Assembly: GCA_001931875.2 (NCBI GenBank)
Contig: MSJH02000450.1
Span: forward strand, 1 to 33,452
Direction: 5' to 3'
DNA: 33,452 nt
Source: Byssochlamys sp. IMV 00236
Taxonomy: Eukaryota; Ascomycota; Eurotiomycetes; Eurotiales; Thermoascaceae
Shown: piece by piece, positions 12,501-23,140 of the stretch
Layout: every line of letters begins with the position of its first letter
Position numbering within the stretch: position 1 is the first letter of the stretch
Notes under the pieces: generated by a model
Seen by the model: the letters and a program-made list of their open reading frames with translations, nothing else
The model's database searches: none
What the model was told of the DNA's origin: nothing
Made by a program: the position numbers and the translations under genes

Positions 12501-14062
12501 TGTTTGTTTCCATGCAAGATGAAAGGCGTATGTGAACTAATACTGCCAAAATACTCCTTGTCTGTGAACTTCATTCCTCCTAATCGAACAATGTGACAAA
12601 CGAGATAGACATTATCAAGTAAATCATGTGTACATAGATCCACAAAAAGAGTCTGTAGTCTTCCAATTTGGCTCTCATCTTTGGGCATACCTTGATGGTT
12701 CAAGATGACGACAAACCGCTCGGTGAGGTACTTCTTTTCTGCAGCTGAGTAGAGTGCAAAGTAAAGCTCAGTATATTCTCCAGGCTGACAAATGTGAGCT
12801 ACACAAGCCTTAAACTCAAAATACAAGTGGTAAAACTTGGCACCCTTTTGATTTTGTTTTTCGGGTAGGGCTGTTGTTGGTGTTGTCGCAGCTGTACTGT
12901 TGGTTGTCGTCGTTGTGGCTGAAGAAGTGACGGAATTGATCGTGCTAAGGGTTACCGCACTAGCGTTAATCATGGCATTATCTTGTTTTAGTGAAGAACT
13001 TGAGCTACTTTTTGGCAATAGAGGAGGCATCGATTTGGCTGTGGTCGATGAAGTTGTAGTCACAGCAAATTTCCAATGCATTTTGTAAATAGTGCTCAAG
13101 GAAGTGTTTGCTGCGTCTAACAGATAACCCTTTTCAGGGTGACGGATGATCATGTCTTGATTCTGCTCCAAATTGCTAATGACCATACGATAGACTATAC
13201 CCTTCCGAAGCTTAGAGAGCTCCTCTCTGGATAAGGCTTGGTCTAGCAGCTGTCTTCTAGCCTGAAATAAATAATTGATATTGTCCTTGACGGTATGAAA
13301 GGCATTATAGTCTCTTTGCTTGATATATGTGTACAGCAAACTATTCCATTCACTCACACAAGCTGCGATTTCATCTACCAATGGTTCTGAGCTTCCCGTG
13401 ATGGTCGACTGATCGAATCTGGCGAGCGGTAGTGGTGGTGGGGGTATACGAGCATGATTTGGCTTTTTAAAATCAGGTGCTTGGTATTCCAAATTAAGAT
13501 CATTGAAGCTACCTGGCCGTGGCGGTGTTACATTGTCTGTGATAATATTTAAACTTTGCTTTGTTGACTGAATATAGGATTCAGAAAATGATCTCGGTAA
13601 ACCATTTGGAATTTCAATCATCGTAGGTGGTCTACTACTTGGTTGTTCGTCAGCATGTGGTTTGAATGGTAAGATGTCAGCTTCGTCTGAACCAATGTCA
13701 ATATACTCCTTGATTTGGACATGAGAACGAGGAAAACAACCGATCGGTGCGTTATTTGGCTTTTTACCCTCTTCATATGCGCATAATACATAACCTCTGT
13801 ACCATTGACCTTGTTGTTCAATAATGAATAATTCGTCACCTACTTCAAGTGGTATCAGGTGACTATAGTCCTCTATGTTGGCCGAAGCAGGTTGATCTGT
13901 AATATTTGAAGATGAGGAAGTGACTGTCGAGGCGTCGTCAATCACTGAATTAGTTGTTGATATGTTGCTAGTTGAATAAGGTCTTGTAGGTAATAAAGTA
14001 GAGGGAGTGAATGGATAAATAGCAATACCATGCGCTATCTTTGGTAGTGGTAACCACTTCAT
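6570..14062 (-). CDS. Dedicator-of-cytokinesis (DOCK) family Rho-type GTPase exchange factor
   Basis: DOCK proteins load GTP onto Rac/Cdc42-type GTPases through the DHR-2 domain and usually act with an ELMO partner at membranes. The large exon 7193-14062 is followed by two small ones, 7060-7144 and 6570-7006, joined by short GT-AG introns in frame. The total is 2463 residues, longer than the roughly 1850-2100 usual for DOCK. Residues about 10-115 form an SH3 domain (AIYPF, GDELFIIE, QWYRGYV, GCFPRSHV). A DOCK_N-type region follows (KGAKFYHLYFEF, TELYFALYS). DHR-1/C2 covers about 645-860 (ELYVTLTSGDLAQFG, HYNGP loop). DHR-2 covers about 1860-2330 (AALTLRFHADLLHW, AYEYENNIYDYNKLSEIL, YFRVGFYGRGFP). 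The 130-residue C-terminal tail is Ser/Lys-rich and probably disordered. Low-complexity Ser/Thr stretches near residues 350-400 explain part of the extra length. The gene converges on transposon copy A, whose end lies 41 bp past its stop. Confidence 0.95.
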
Positions 14063-14255
14063 AACTATACAAATGTAAATGATTTAATTGGCTATTTATT
14101 GTATTATATGTGCTTATACCGTTTTAATAAAAGGATAATGAAAATATAATAAGGGCAATTGATCAAGACACACACACAAAAAAAAAAAAAAAAAATTAAT
14201 AAATAAAGAATAAAGAATAAAGAATAAAGAAAAGTGCAGGTTTTATTTGCTGACT
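14063..14255. repeat. Spacer with CA/poly-A tract and AATAAAG tandem repeat
   Basis: This 193-bp gap lies between the DOCK start and the methyltransferase stop. It holds a short (CA)n run leading into about 20 A (around 14170-14195) and four tandem copies of AATAAAG (about 14201-14232). It should serve both as the DOCK promoter and the 3' end of the methyltransferase gene. I see no gene in it. Confidence 0.6.
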
Positions 14256-15074
14256 TTAAAGGCAAGTCTTTTTGTTCAACATGTAAAAGTTGACTGTTTC
14301 ATCAAATTTAACTTGATTGATTTTCTTTTGCCATTTAATAGCTGGTATTAATTCGACTCTAAACTTACTTAAAGCCTCAGTCATAAATTTATCTTGTGCT
14401 GCTTGATTTCTAACTTCACTAATACAAATAATCGTCGTCTTCTCATTTGATAAATAATACATTGTTTCTACTAAATCAATAGCACTCGCTTCTGAGTAAA
14501 TGCAATCACAAGCCAAGATATAATCAATATCCCCAGTTGATTTAATATAATCCATTTCTTGCTTATTATTCCATAACAAGGGTTCTATCACAATCGTATT
14601 CTCATTGGTCTGGTTCTTTCTTCTACCACTAATAGACTTGACAGCTATCTGATTGGCTTCCACATTTCTTTCCATCATATTCACCAACTCCCCAATATCT
14701 GTCATTGTTACGTCTTCAATACCGAGCTTATGTAACATGATACCAAGTAACCCAATACCAGACCCCAACTCAACCCATCGCTTAGAGGGGTCCAAATTGA
14801 TCAAACCACGTCTATCCTTCTTTTTCTTTAACCTTTCCAAATAAGAGCAAAATATGATAGAACTTAACCAAATGTATCCACCCAAGTAGTTCGAATGAGG
14901 ATCCTGTACTAACACAATGTCATAAGAACCAATATGAATTGTCAGTGTGTCAGCCGATTGAAGTTCCCAACGATCTAATTTATGAATCTCTCGTTTAAAT
15001 GGTTGACCATCTTCCCAACCTTCAATTGTAGCAATGGGTGGCTCCTCTTCTTCAATTCTTTTGCCTTTTACCAT
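14256..15074 (-). CDS. Seven-beta-strand methyltransferase, METTL21/EFM-like protein-lysine type
   Basis: This uninterrupted 272-residue ORF has the layout of the Methyltransf_16 family, whose fungal members (EFM group) methylate lysines on translation elongation factors and similar substrates with S-adenosylmethionine. The SAM-binding motif I VELGSGIGLLGIML lies near residue 100, preceded by a GGYIWLSS segment that resembles the family's G...W.s region. The acidic motif II TDIGELVNMMERNVEAN follows, then the post-motif DYILACDCIYSE, where other members have D.vY. It starts at the first ATG, inside CCATGG. The exact substrate cannot be read from the sequence. EFM6-like elongation-factor methylation is the likeliest role, by family only. 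Confidence 0.82.
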   Translation of the reverse strand: MVKGKRIEEEEPPIATIEGWEDGQPFKREIHKLDRWELQSADTLTIHIGSYDIVLVQDPHSNYLGGYIWLSSIIFCSYLERLKKKKDRRGLINLDPSKRWVELGSGIGLLGIMLHKLGIEDVTMTDIGELVNMMERNVEANQIAVKSISGRRKNQTNENTIVIEPLLWNNKQEMDYIKSTGDIDYILACDCIYSEASAIDLVETMYYLSNEKTTIICISEVRNQAAQDKFMTEALSKFRVELIPAIKWQKKINQVKFDETVNFYMLNKKTCL

Positions 15075-16240
15075 GGGCGAAATGTACTGGTTTGTCGTTC
15101 ATAAAACAAAGGGAAAATTGTCTGTCTTTTAAAAATATACTCTTTATAATCGAGAAAAATAAAAAGGCTTGCCTTTCACACTCTTCAAACAAGGGAAAAA
15201 ATGTACGCGTACGCGCGAAAAGTTATGTCTATAGCTTTATAAAAGAAGTCCAAAGGGAGCTTGTTACTTAATATGGACTAGACCATATGATGTAAAGAAG
15301 GAGAAGCCCTGAACTTTCCTATTGTAACACAGTAAACGTGGTAAGACAGTTTCCATGGTGATGAGAGGAACAATAAAATAAATTGATTTCTATAATGCAC
15401 ACTTGTGATCATTTGCCTATTTTAGAAGCTTTCGATCCATCTTGTCCATCTTTTTTTTTTTTTGCCTCGTTTCTACTTGCAAGGTGGTAAATAAGTCTTG
15501 GTTTTCTGTAGTCCAATAATATCAAAGGGAATATCTTTTACTGCATCACGGTGATCATCCAGGGAAATTAAAGATCCTTTTTTTTTTTTTTTTTTTTTTT
15601 TGCAGAAAATTTCTGGTGACCAAAGAACACAGCCACTTTTTTTTCTTACAGTGTTCACTTTTGCAACTAATCAAAAAGGATTTTGTCACAAAACATCAAG
15701 AAGGATTGCCCCTCATTCCTTGTGTAAATGAGTGTCTGTGGGCATTCAACCCACCATTTTGAGCATTTGAACAAGCAACTTGTAATTAATCAAAAGAGAA
15801 GCATTAAAAACGATATACAAGTAGGCATAAATATATGGCCAAATGAGGAATAGGAAGAAAAATAAGTAAACAAGTTTCAATTTGCATCAGAGCACAACGT
15901 AAGCTTAACAGCAAAGCCATATTTTTTTGTTCATGACTCACAGGGAGTAGCTATAAAGTGCTTGCCACAACTCATTCGGTCAAGAAACAATGCTTGTGAT
16001 ATCAGCCATTAAGAAAGGGAGAGTGTGTTATATGTTAATAATTATGATCAATCAAGTGGCAAACAAGGTCGTGAAAGGCTAAAGGACGAGCTAATGTTGG
16101 TGCATAAAGTGTATTTGCGTAAACAGAAAAAGATGAAAACAGCACCCAAATTTAGCTTTTAGGCTTGTTCGTATATGTGCCACTTTGTGTTCCCATTTAT
16201 TTTAATTGTAAAAGACTTTTCGCATTTTGCTTTTCTTTCT

Positions 16241-16275
<35 letters not shown>

Positions 16276-16291
16276 CTCTTTTCTTTCTAAA
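15075..16291. promoter_or_regulatory. 1.2-kb divergent intergenic region with an MCB/E2F-like site
   Basis: This region separates the methyltransferase (-) from the unrecognised gene at 16292 (+). No convincing coding frame is present. It holds poly-T runs at about 15451-15463, 15581-15601 and 16243-16275. At 15204-15220 it holds TACGCGTACGCGCGAAA, which combines ACGCGT (the fungal MCB core bound by MBF) with CGCGCGAAA (E2F-like on the reverse strand), 130 bp upstream of the methyltransferase start. Regulatory use is inference. Confidence 0.4.
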
Positions 16292-17735
16292 ATGGCGATG
16301 TATAACAACTCAAATTGGGATCAATTTGATCGACTTATATCAGAAGCTTCGAAGCTTAGTTTACTAGATGATGTAAGGAAGAAAGACTATTTAATAGAAA
16401 GAGAATTAATGATTCTATAAAAGCTTGAACAAGAAAACTATAGAAAAGAATGTATAAGCGATACGGTTTCTATAGACGAATCGAAATGTCCCGGACTGTC
16501 TAGGAATTCTACTGTATCTTCCACCAGTACTGCGTCTTCTTCACTACACAAACGTACATTATCAATTAGTAGCAACGTTTCAAGAAATAGCAGCTTAGAT
16601 TATCATCGATGGCAATCACCATACAAAGATCTTTCCTCTCCACCATTGACACCCAAATCACTTAGCAGTTATTATCAAGTACCAACAAAAGAGCCCAGTG
16701 TAATAGAACCAGCAGGCTGTTTTATATCTTGCAAAAGAGAGACAGTCAGTGCAGGTTCATATGAGAGATTCCATCACTTTGTAGTCCCTGTTTATGCAAT
16801 GGTAAAATAAAAACAAGATATATTTTATATGCATTAAGTATTCTTTACTTTCAAGGCAGGAGAAAGTCATACAAACACAATACAATTGCTGTTCAATTAC
16901 ACAAACACCTGCGCAGTAATGTATTGAATGTCCGAATATTTATGCACTAGGACTAAATACTTATAATAGACTTACCAAGGCGATGAAAAGTCACTGACAT
17001 GGGCGATAGATCAAAACCAATCGCTAATAACACTGATACAGTACGTTTATGAGCCTGCAAAGGTTATATCTCAACCTTATCTTTCAGACAATGTAAGAAA
17101 GAGACTTGGCTTGACTTCAACTCTAGTCATTGTATCTTCTAATACCATGTAGGTTGTACTATTTTATTATATATAATACTCACATTCTTAAAAGGCATTC
17201 TCTCTATACCCTTCTTGACAACTTATCACAATCTATCGAGCAAACCCATACATCGTCTTGTTCCTGGTGGAGTCGAGTCATCCTGGTGATTGACCAAAAG
17301 AGATTTCAAAGTGATAACAGCGTCTATGCGGAACGTAAACTATTTCTAGCCCACGAGATGCCCAACATCATGCGACGATACAACTTACAAGACCCACTTT
17401 CGGTCTTGTTTATCAGTGCATCCACACTTGAAGATGTAACGGACACAGCACAAAGAGAACAATATAGACTGCACTGCCAACGTACTCTTTGGCATATGAT
17501 CGAACGACATTCTCGTTGTAATCGATATACCACATTAAATATACCCCGTAATATAGAAGAACAAGGTGATGATGATGATGGTGATGACGCTAGCAGTTGT
17601 AGTAGTGATGAAGCTTATGCTTTTGCTACTGTCATTCATTACGAAAATGGTGTCCGAAAGAAACCACAAAAGACGTATGCTCAGAGATTTTCATATCAAA
17701 CTCAAAAACCAAACAGTTATCTTGATAGTGATTAA
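16292..17735 (+). pseudogene. Unrecognised fungal gene, four exons, broken by one in-frame TAA
   Basis: Four exons join in frame: 16292-16801, 16856-16915, 16970-17148 and 17195-17735, about 429 residues. The ATG follows a long T-tract. The frame then meets TAA at 16418-16420 after 42 codons, yet stays open in the same frame for 127 more codons and through three clean introns. That pattern points to one recent nonsense change (for instance from CAA) rather than long decay. The N-terminal half is Ser/Thr-rich and probably disordered. The C-terminal half looks folded: GDEKSLTWAIDQN, a hydrophobic TSTLVIVSSNTM, WWSRVILVIDQKRF and DPLSVLFISAS suggest alternating beta strands. An acidic DDDDGDD run and a basic tail follow. 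I do not recognise the family. Alternatives are stop-codon readthrough, an extra intron across the TAA, or a sequencing or allelic difference. Confidence 0.6.
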
Positions 17736-17778
17736 AATATACATGTATAGAATATAATGTAAACTATAGTTTATTAAA

Positions 17779-18927
17779 CTAGAAGACTAATGAATAAAAA
17801 AAGAATGCCTTATCCGTTTTATACTTACCGAAGCGTTAAGGAATGCACTGCCGTTATGGACAGCGCATTAAATCCAGAAGCACAGTTAACCCTTTGTTGG
17901 TCTTTTGAAGAGGGGGGGAGCTTTCATTGTCGTCTCATATATATATATATATATATATAACACTGTTCACATCGCCATTCTACGCTGTATTACAAGATTC
18001 ATACTTGAGGACAGAGCGACTCTTCGCTTTGACCCGGATTGAGTAAGAGAAGTAGATTTATAAAAGGTCTTGAAATTCTTCGTTATACTATCAGAGGCGT
18101 GTTTTCCTTGGCCAGCAAAAGCGCAAAATTTGTTTTAAAACAAATTCTGAGTGACTGCAGGTAGTCCTTCACCATTCTCGAGAGGCTCCAAGAAATAGGA
18201 ATTAGTAAAAATGGATCCAGCATATACTAATTGAGTGATGTGGTCAGCTACTTCTTGAATCAAGGTAACGAGCTTGAGATATCTGCAGGTATTAACCAAA
18301 GATGCCTTGGTTACAAAAGCTTTCTCGACGGTATTCTTGGGCTTTGGAAGCTTCGTTTTTGACTTATTCATAGGACACAGCTTGCTGGAGGAGCGAGAGT
18401 GATCGGTTCCACCACAAGAAGGACATCTAACTTGTTGCCTTGTTCTTTTCTTTCTCCTTTTTAAGTGCTTCAGTCTTATTAACCTTGCTTACGTATTTAT
18501 AGAAGCCTCAGTGGGAGCAGAAGTACGGCTAGTGGAAACAGTAGTAGCAGGTAATACATCTTGAACGCTCGTATCGTTGTTGATTGCAGGTATAGATGTC
18601 CCTCTTTGATAACAGCATTTAAAGGACCAGGAACAGATGCGTCTCTTTTAGCAGCTTTCAGAGTAATACGAGTACTCTTGCCCGTTACAACAATTTGTTA
18701 TAAAGAAAGATGGATCTAATATATGTTTATATTTACCTTTTTTAAGTAATGGAGTTTCTTAAAAGTCATCACCACTTGCTTCAAAAGTTATATTCTTGAA
18801 TAAATCTGTTTGCGTTTGTGCAAACAAAAAAGAGAACCCGCGATTGACTGTTAAATGTGTCCATAATACATGTAAGGTCGACTTTATATCTTACATACCT
18901 TTTTATTTTGTAGCGCTTTCGTTTCAT
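17779..18927 (-). pseudogene. Fanzor fragment with 1.8-kb internal deletion
   Basis: The ATG at 18927 opens MKRKRYKIK, the intact counterpart of copy A's lost start. Next come the spliced N-terminal region, the CPSCGGTDHS knuckle and MNKSKTKLPKPKNTVEKAFVT...QEVADHITQLVYA, closely matching copy A. At about 18034-18045 sequence equal to copy A near 4425 is joined to sequence equal to copy A near 6258. This removes the helical core, RuvC-I and the presumed RuvC-II region. Both parental sites carry CTCAAT, so the deletion has a microhomology junction. The remaining zinc-ribbon and RuvC-III part is degraded and interrupted by a TA microsatellite (17936-17959). It cannot encode a nuclease, but it keeps both ends of the gene. 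Confidence 0.82.
17936..17959. repeat. TA dinucleotide microsatellite
   Basis: About 12 TA units lie inside the Fanzor copy B remnant, where copy A has AAATATATATGG in the RuvC-III region. It is probably a local expansion of that short TA run. Confidence 0.8.
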
Positions 18928-19249
18928 ATAGAAGTAAAGAAAAAGGAAAAGTAACTGTGGTTAGCCTTGTAGTGTTAAATGGCCGATTGACAACTTTTTA
19001 TTTAACCACATCTTCATTAATAATAAAATCTACCCTGGAATATAAAGATCTCTGCCCAAGACATGCTGCACATCTTTATACGATCCACTTCTACTGAAAA
19101 TAGACGATCAAAGTAGTTTTCTTTACAAAAGTGATTGATAATGATACTAAGATAAAGCATAATAGTCATGGATTATCATCATAGTTATCAAGAACAAGGG
19201 TCGGAGAAGTACCATTAAAGAGGGAAAATAAGGCACAAATTCTAGTGTC

Positions 19250-19500
19250 ATCTATATGTTTTCATGGGGAAATAAAAGAACATAGTGTTTTGACTTGTAT
19301 GTAGCATGAGCCTGTCTGATACACTGAAAGTGCTGTTCAATCATGCCTTTGACCAAGACTATCATTTCTATTGTTGCCTCTCAAGATAAGGACGATATCA
19401 TCGAAATTTCTATCGCTATACCCAGTAGGAATGATTGCGGCAGCGTCTACCATTGTTGGCAAGTTATGAGTGCGTCTATCGTCTCTTCAATTAGTCTCGC
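19250..19500 (-). pseudogene. Helitron N-terminal domain relic, copy B
   Basis: Minus-strand reading gives RLIEE, then after a frameshift DRRTHNLPTMVDAAAIIPTGYSDRNFDDIVLILRG in two joined pieces, EQHFQCIRQAHATYK, and HYVLLFPHEN followed by a stop. These match the successive conserved blocks of the Helitron domain in copy A (about 2900-3160). In the LHYVLLFP block this copy is closer to the consensus than copy A. Everything upstream of about 19500 has diverged or been replaced. Confidence 0.75.
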
Positions 19501-20368
19501 TCTCACCGTCTGATTCATCTGATGAATCGCTCTTCCTGGTTATTCTCACTGGCCACCCGACATCCCACCACCGCCATCCTATGCTGATGCTGGATAACGA
19601 TTAAGAGCGCCACTGCATCAAACCTATTCCCTTGGAGTTACTTCCCTTACAACCTCCCCTTTGGAGAAGAGGAACAGTAGCACCCACATTTTTTTTTCCA
19701 TAGCTCACCTTTCCCCATCATTTTCAGTCAGTTCAAACTTGCAGCTGGATCAGCCATAGCAGAAACCGGGTCGTTTAGGTCTCCTTGTCCACAATCTGGC
19801 CAAGAGACTGTAGTTGAAATTGTTTTTGGAAGCAACGAGGTTTCTGTTGACCATTGCAACACAGACATTCATGTAGACTGTCGTGTGGTTTATGACTCCC
19901 AGTCTGTTGAGCTCCATGTCAACATCATCGTTCCACCGGAACAAGCTCCAAGTCTTAATCTGCTTCTGTCAAGAGCCTTCATTTTGTTCTGTTCAATTCT
20001 AACCCTTTGTCTGTATCTTCTGATACCTGTTTCATTGTCTCTGATATTCCATTGATACCATCAAGTCCTCGCCGTGTTTCACCTGTAAAAACTGACACAG
20101 TTACTGCCTACCACCTTAAACTTTACACTCACCTTCTGTACCCGCTCCTCTCTCGCTTCCTACCCTGGAAGGAAATACTTCTGATCCAATGCAAGTTGTT
20201 CTCGTTACATCTTATATTTTAATACCTTTGTTTATGGCTAAATTGCCTTTATTTAGTTTATTTAATAAAATGATTTAATACTTTAAACTTGATGTAAAGA
20301 TAATGAACAGAGAAACAAGATTAACTCAATAACGTGAGGACTTTATTTACACACGCACACTGAATCTA
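19501..20368. other. Unexplained remnant next to transposon copy B
   Basis: No complete gene is visible. The + strand has coding-like stretches in different frames: about 19740-19950 (includes VEIVFGSNEVSVDHCNTD, then VELHVNIIVPPEQAPS) and about 19960-20220 (FNSNPLSVSSDTCFIVSD, IPSSPRRVSPVKTDTVTAYH). They look like one decayed protein interrupted by frameshifts. I cannot name the family; an old transposon insertion that cut the 5' end of copy B is one explanation. The last part is AT-rich and leads to the transcription-factor stop. Confidence 0.35.
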
Positions 20369-22818
20369 TCATTTGTTATTCTGACTCGACGATGATGGGT
20401 CAGAAAAAGAAGAGAATCCCAAAGGTTGATTGAACTCTGGAGGAAACAAGCTGGTAGAAAAATCCAAGGGGCTGCTTATTAATCCACCATATAACCCTGG
20501 ATCACGAGGTTGATCTTGTATTGTGAAGGGAAGTGTCCAATCAGCATTATTCAATGCTGCTGCAGGTTCCTGGCTTGGTAGATTTGGAACATGTGATGAT
20601 TGCTGTTGCTGCTGTGGTTGTTGTTGTTGTTGTTGTTGAAAAAAAAAAGGTGATGGTGATGAATGAAATAGTTCAGGTGTCGATTGTCCAACACTAGAGG
20701 CTGGATCTCGTTGTCTTTTGATCATATTTGCGTGAATTGTATATAAATCTCGTATCATAAAATACAGTCTATCGGCCATAGCCCAATAATTTCTAGCAGA
20801 CTATGTGTTTATAGGGTTAATATATTGATATCGTCAGTAAGTAATTTTGTTACCAATAAAATCTGAAAGTAAACACCCAATGATTGCCTCGCTTCTTCTG
20901 CTTCACTTGACTTAGGTGAAAATGAATTACTCACAATTACAGTCGCGACAGTATAAACCAGATAAGTCAAGTAAGGTGGCATCATATCTCGGCGCTCACC
21001 GATCCTCTTGACCAAAGCAGTAACATTGTTGACTGAGTTCAAACATTTTCTAACGCTATTCATAACATAAGCTTTTAGTTCAGGCAGAACAACTTCATTA
21101 TCAATTGTGTCGGCAATGATAAGTGAGGGTCGATGTAATAGGACGATAATTGTGTTATGAAGTACATGTAACTAATGACAAGTTAGCATAAATAATGAAG
21201 AGAATGAGCCACATACCATAATGAACAGACCCTGCTGAGATGTTTGTGCATAGAAATCATGATTTGCTGGTGTGTTCTTTAGTCCTTCTGGTAAATCATT
21301 GTACCAATCATCAATCATCTTGTTCAGTTGATACACTTCTGAATGAGGCTGATATGGATGTGGAGAAATACCTTTACACTTTTTATTTACAAATGCTGTC
21401 ACTTTTCCCAAGATATTCGATGCTCGCGTAAAATAAGCAAGAAGTTCCAGTGGCATCTTGTTGTTTAAACTCTGACGCTCATCTGGACTACTAAAGCTTC
21501 CCAATAGCATACTCTTTGTAGCTTCTGGGATATTTAGATGTAATTGTTGACTACCGTCCAAGGTCTCTGTGTAATACTGACTCACACCACAGGATGTACA
21601 TATCTTGGCAGGTAAAAAGGCTGTACAAAATGTATCTTGTAGTGTGGATGGTCTACCTGTGGCAGCACTTGAAAATCTATATCTATAATAAATCTTCTTT
21701 TCTCCTTTTTTCACTCCTTGTCTTACTTGTCCATTGCGAAAATAGTCCAAAATGTTCTACGTGCGAGTTCTTGTTCAAACAACTTGTCCACAGTTGCATT
21801 ACCATCTGTTTGTGTATTCTCATGAAGCCCCAGCTCCATTGACATACGAATGGCCATGCCCACATACATCCAACACCTATGAAGCGTTAGTTGTATACAT
21901 TTATTTTGAAGTTCATTTACCTCGGGCCTCTTCCACACCCATATTCATGTAGGGATAGCAATGAGATACCTTGAAGGTTCGACAGACAAGGCTCGTCCAT
22001 TACTTTGATAAGCATCTGTCTCGCTCTTTCCGCATACCGTTCCCCCGCGCGCCACGGAGGATTTTGTTTGATATCGGGCCGCTCTGAAAATCTGTTTTCA
22101 AAATATATGAGTCAAGGCTCTCTCTCTCTATTAATTCCTTTTTGGTATGCCCTACCTCGCACATGCTGCTGACAAACAAAAGAGTAAGAATTCCGAGCAT
22201 TTACCTTCATGAATATCTCTTCTAAACGTTGTTTCATTCATGATGGGGCAAAATGTGTGAATATGAGTAAAGAATAGATCTGCAAAATGTTCAAGAGTGC
22301 TGACAGATGGTAATCCGTTATTACTATCATCTGAGGAAGAAGAAGAATATTGGGGCAAAAGCATAGAAGGTGAAGGAAAACTGGACACACTTGAAAATGA
22401 CGCGGGTGAAGTGGGAAGCTGTTGCTGTTGCTGTTGTTGTTGTTGTTGTTGTTGTTGATCTACAGAATTCTTGTTTGGTCTACCTCTCTTAACACGAGGC
22501 TGTTCCTTTTCCTCTTGTTCGTCTGTTTGTTGAGTAGAGTCTGACGATAACAATATCTTTTCCATTTTAGCTAGTCTTTGTTCAAGCATTTCTATATATC
22601 CTTGACGCGGTCCTCTCTTTTTGACATGAGTACTGTAAGTGCATTCATTATTCAGTCGTGCACAATTTCCACATTGTGGCTTTATACCATCGCACCTGAT
22701 CTATATTTTATTGAATTATTCACTTGCTGCGGAGAGAAAATAAGATAGATACCTTTTTCCTTCTGCATAACTCGCATGCTTGAGTCAGTCGTTTTCTTTT
22801 ATTTTCACTGTCTCCCAT
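20369..22818 (-). CDS. Zn2Cys6 binuclear-cluster transcription factor with fungal_trans domain
   Basis: Seven exons give a continuous 713-residue protein: 22753-22818, 22156-22700, 21921-22091, 21727-21876, 21217-21676, 20854-21171 and 20369-20800. The first intron splits the zinc cluster. The cluster has perfect spacing, C15-x2-C18-x6-C25-x6-C32-x2-C35-x6-C42, and is followed by a basic linker and a short coiled coil (MLEQRLAKMEKIL). A poly-Gln run is encoded by about 13 CAA/CAG codons. The middle homology region shows FFTHIHTFCPIMNETTF, SLLSLHEYGCGRGPR, CWMYVGMAIRMSMELGLHEN, ARRTFWTIFAMDK and SSAATGRPSTLQD. The C-terminal part has a second Gln-rich and Pro/Ser-rich region, possibly for activation. 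The protein is nuclear and should bind CGG-type half sites; its target genes cannot be read here. It converges on the copy B region. Confidence 0.92.
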
Positions 22819-23140
22819 TGTTATTTATATAGACATCAAACGTCACCAACGCAAGCAAGTGAATAATTTAAATTAAAAAGAAAGAGAAAGAAAGAGAGAG
22901 AGAGAGAGAGAAAAAAAGAGTTGTGAGTAACATAAAGTGAAAAAGGTAGTGAAACCAAATTTTACTAACCGCACTTTTGACATTGCGGGAACTTCGGACT
23001 TGTTAATCGTTATCCTTCCCCCCAAAGATGACTTTTTCAAGAGAAAAGGAGAGAATGATAGTGAAAGAGAGAGAGAGAGAGAGAGCAAGGTTTATTATCG
23101 TCACATTCCGTCTTTTCTTTTTCACTCTTTTTTTTTGTGA
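22819..23140. repeat. Intergenic region with two GA microsatellites
   Basis: This is the promoter side of the Zn2Cys6 gene and the 3' side of the F-box gene, both on the minus strand. GA-rich runs lie at about 22877-22920 and 23063-23084. No gene is seen. Confidence 0.6.

Larger units (their letters stand above)
17779..19500 (-). mobile_element. Composite transposon copy B (inverted, internally deleted)
   Basis: Read on the minus strand, this copy has a Helitron N-terminal relic (about 19500-19250), the same linker as copy A (19250-18960), the 5' part of the Fanzor gene (18927 to about 18045), and then directly its 3' end (about 18035-17779). It ends in TATTCATTAGTCTTCTAG exactly as copy A does. 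The base after CTAG is T, as expected for a Helitron target. The 5' end is not visible: similarity to copy A fades at about 19500, and the sequence up to 20340 is unexplained. It sits 43 bp past the stop of the gene at 16292-17735 and converges with it. Confidence 0.7.

Noticed and set aside
12880..13090. Poly-Val/Ala frame on + strand at 12900-13088
   Set aside because: It is the complement of the Thr/Ser-rich low-complexity region of the DOCK gene.
22873..23140. Overlapping short ORFs in the GA-repeat intergenic region
   Set aside because: They are translations of (GA)n/(TC)n microsatellites.
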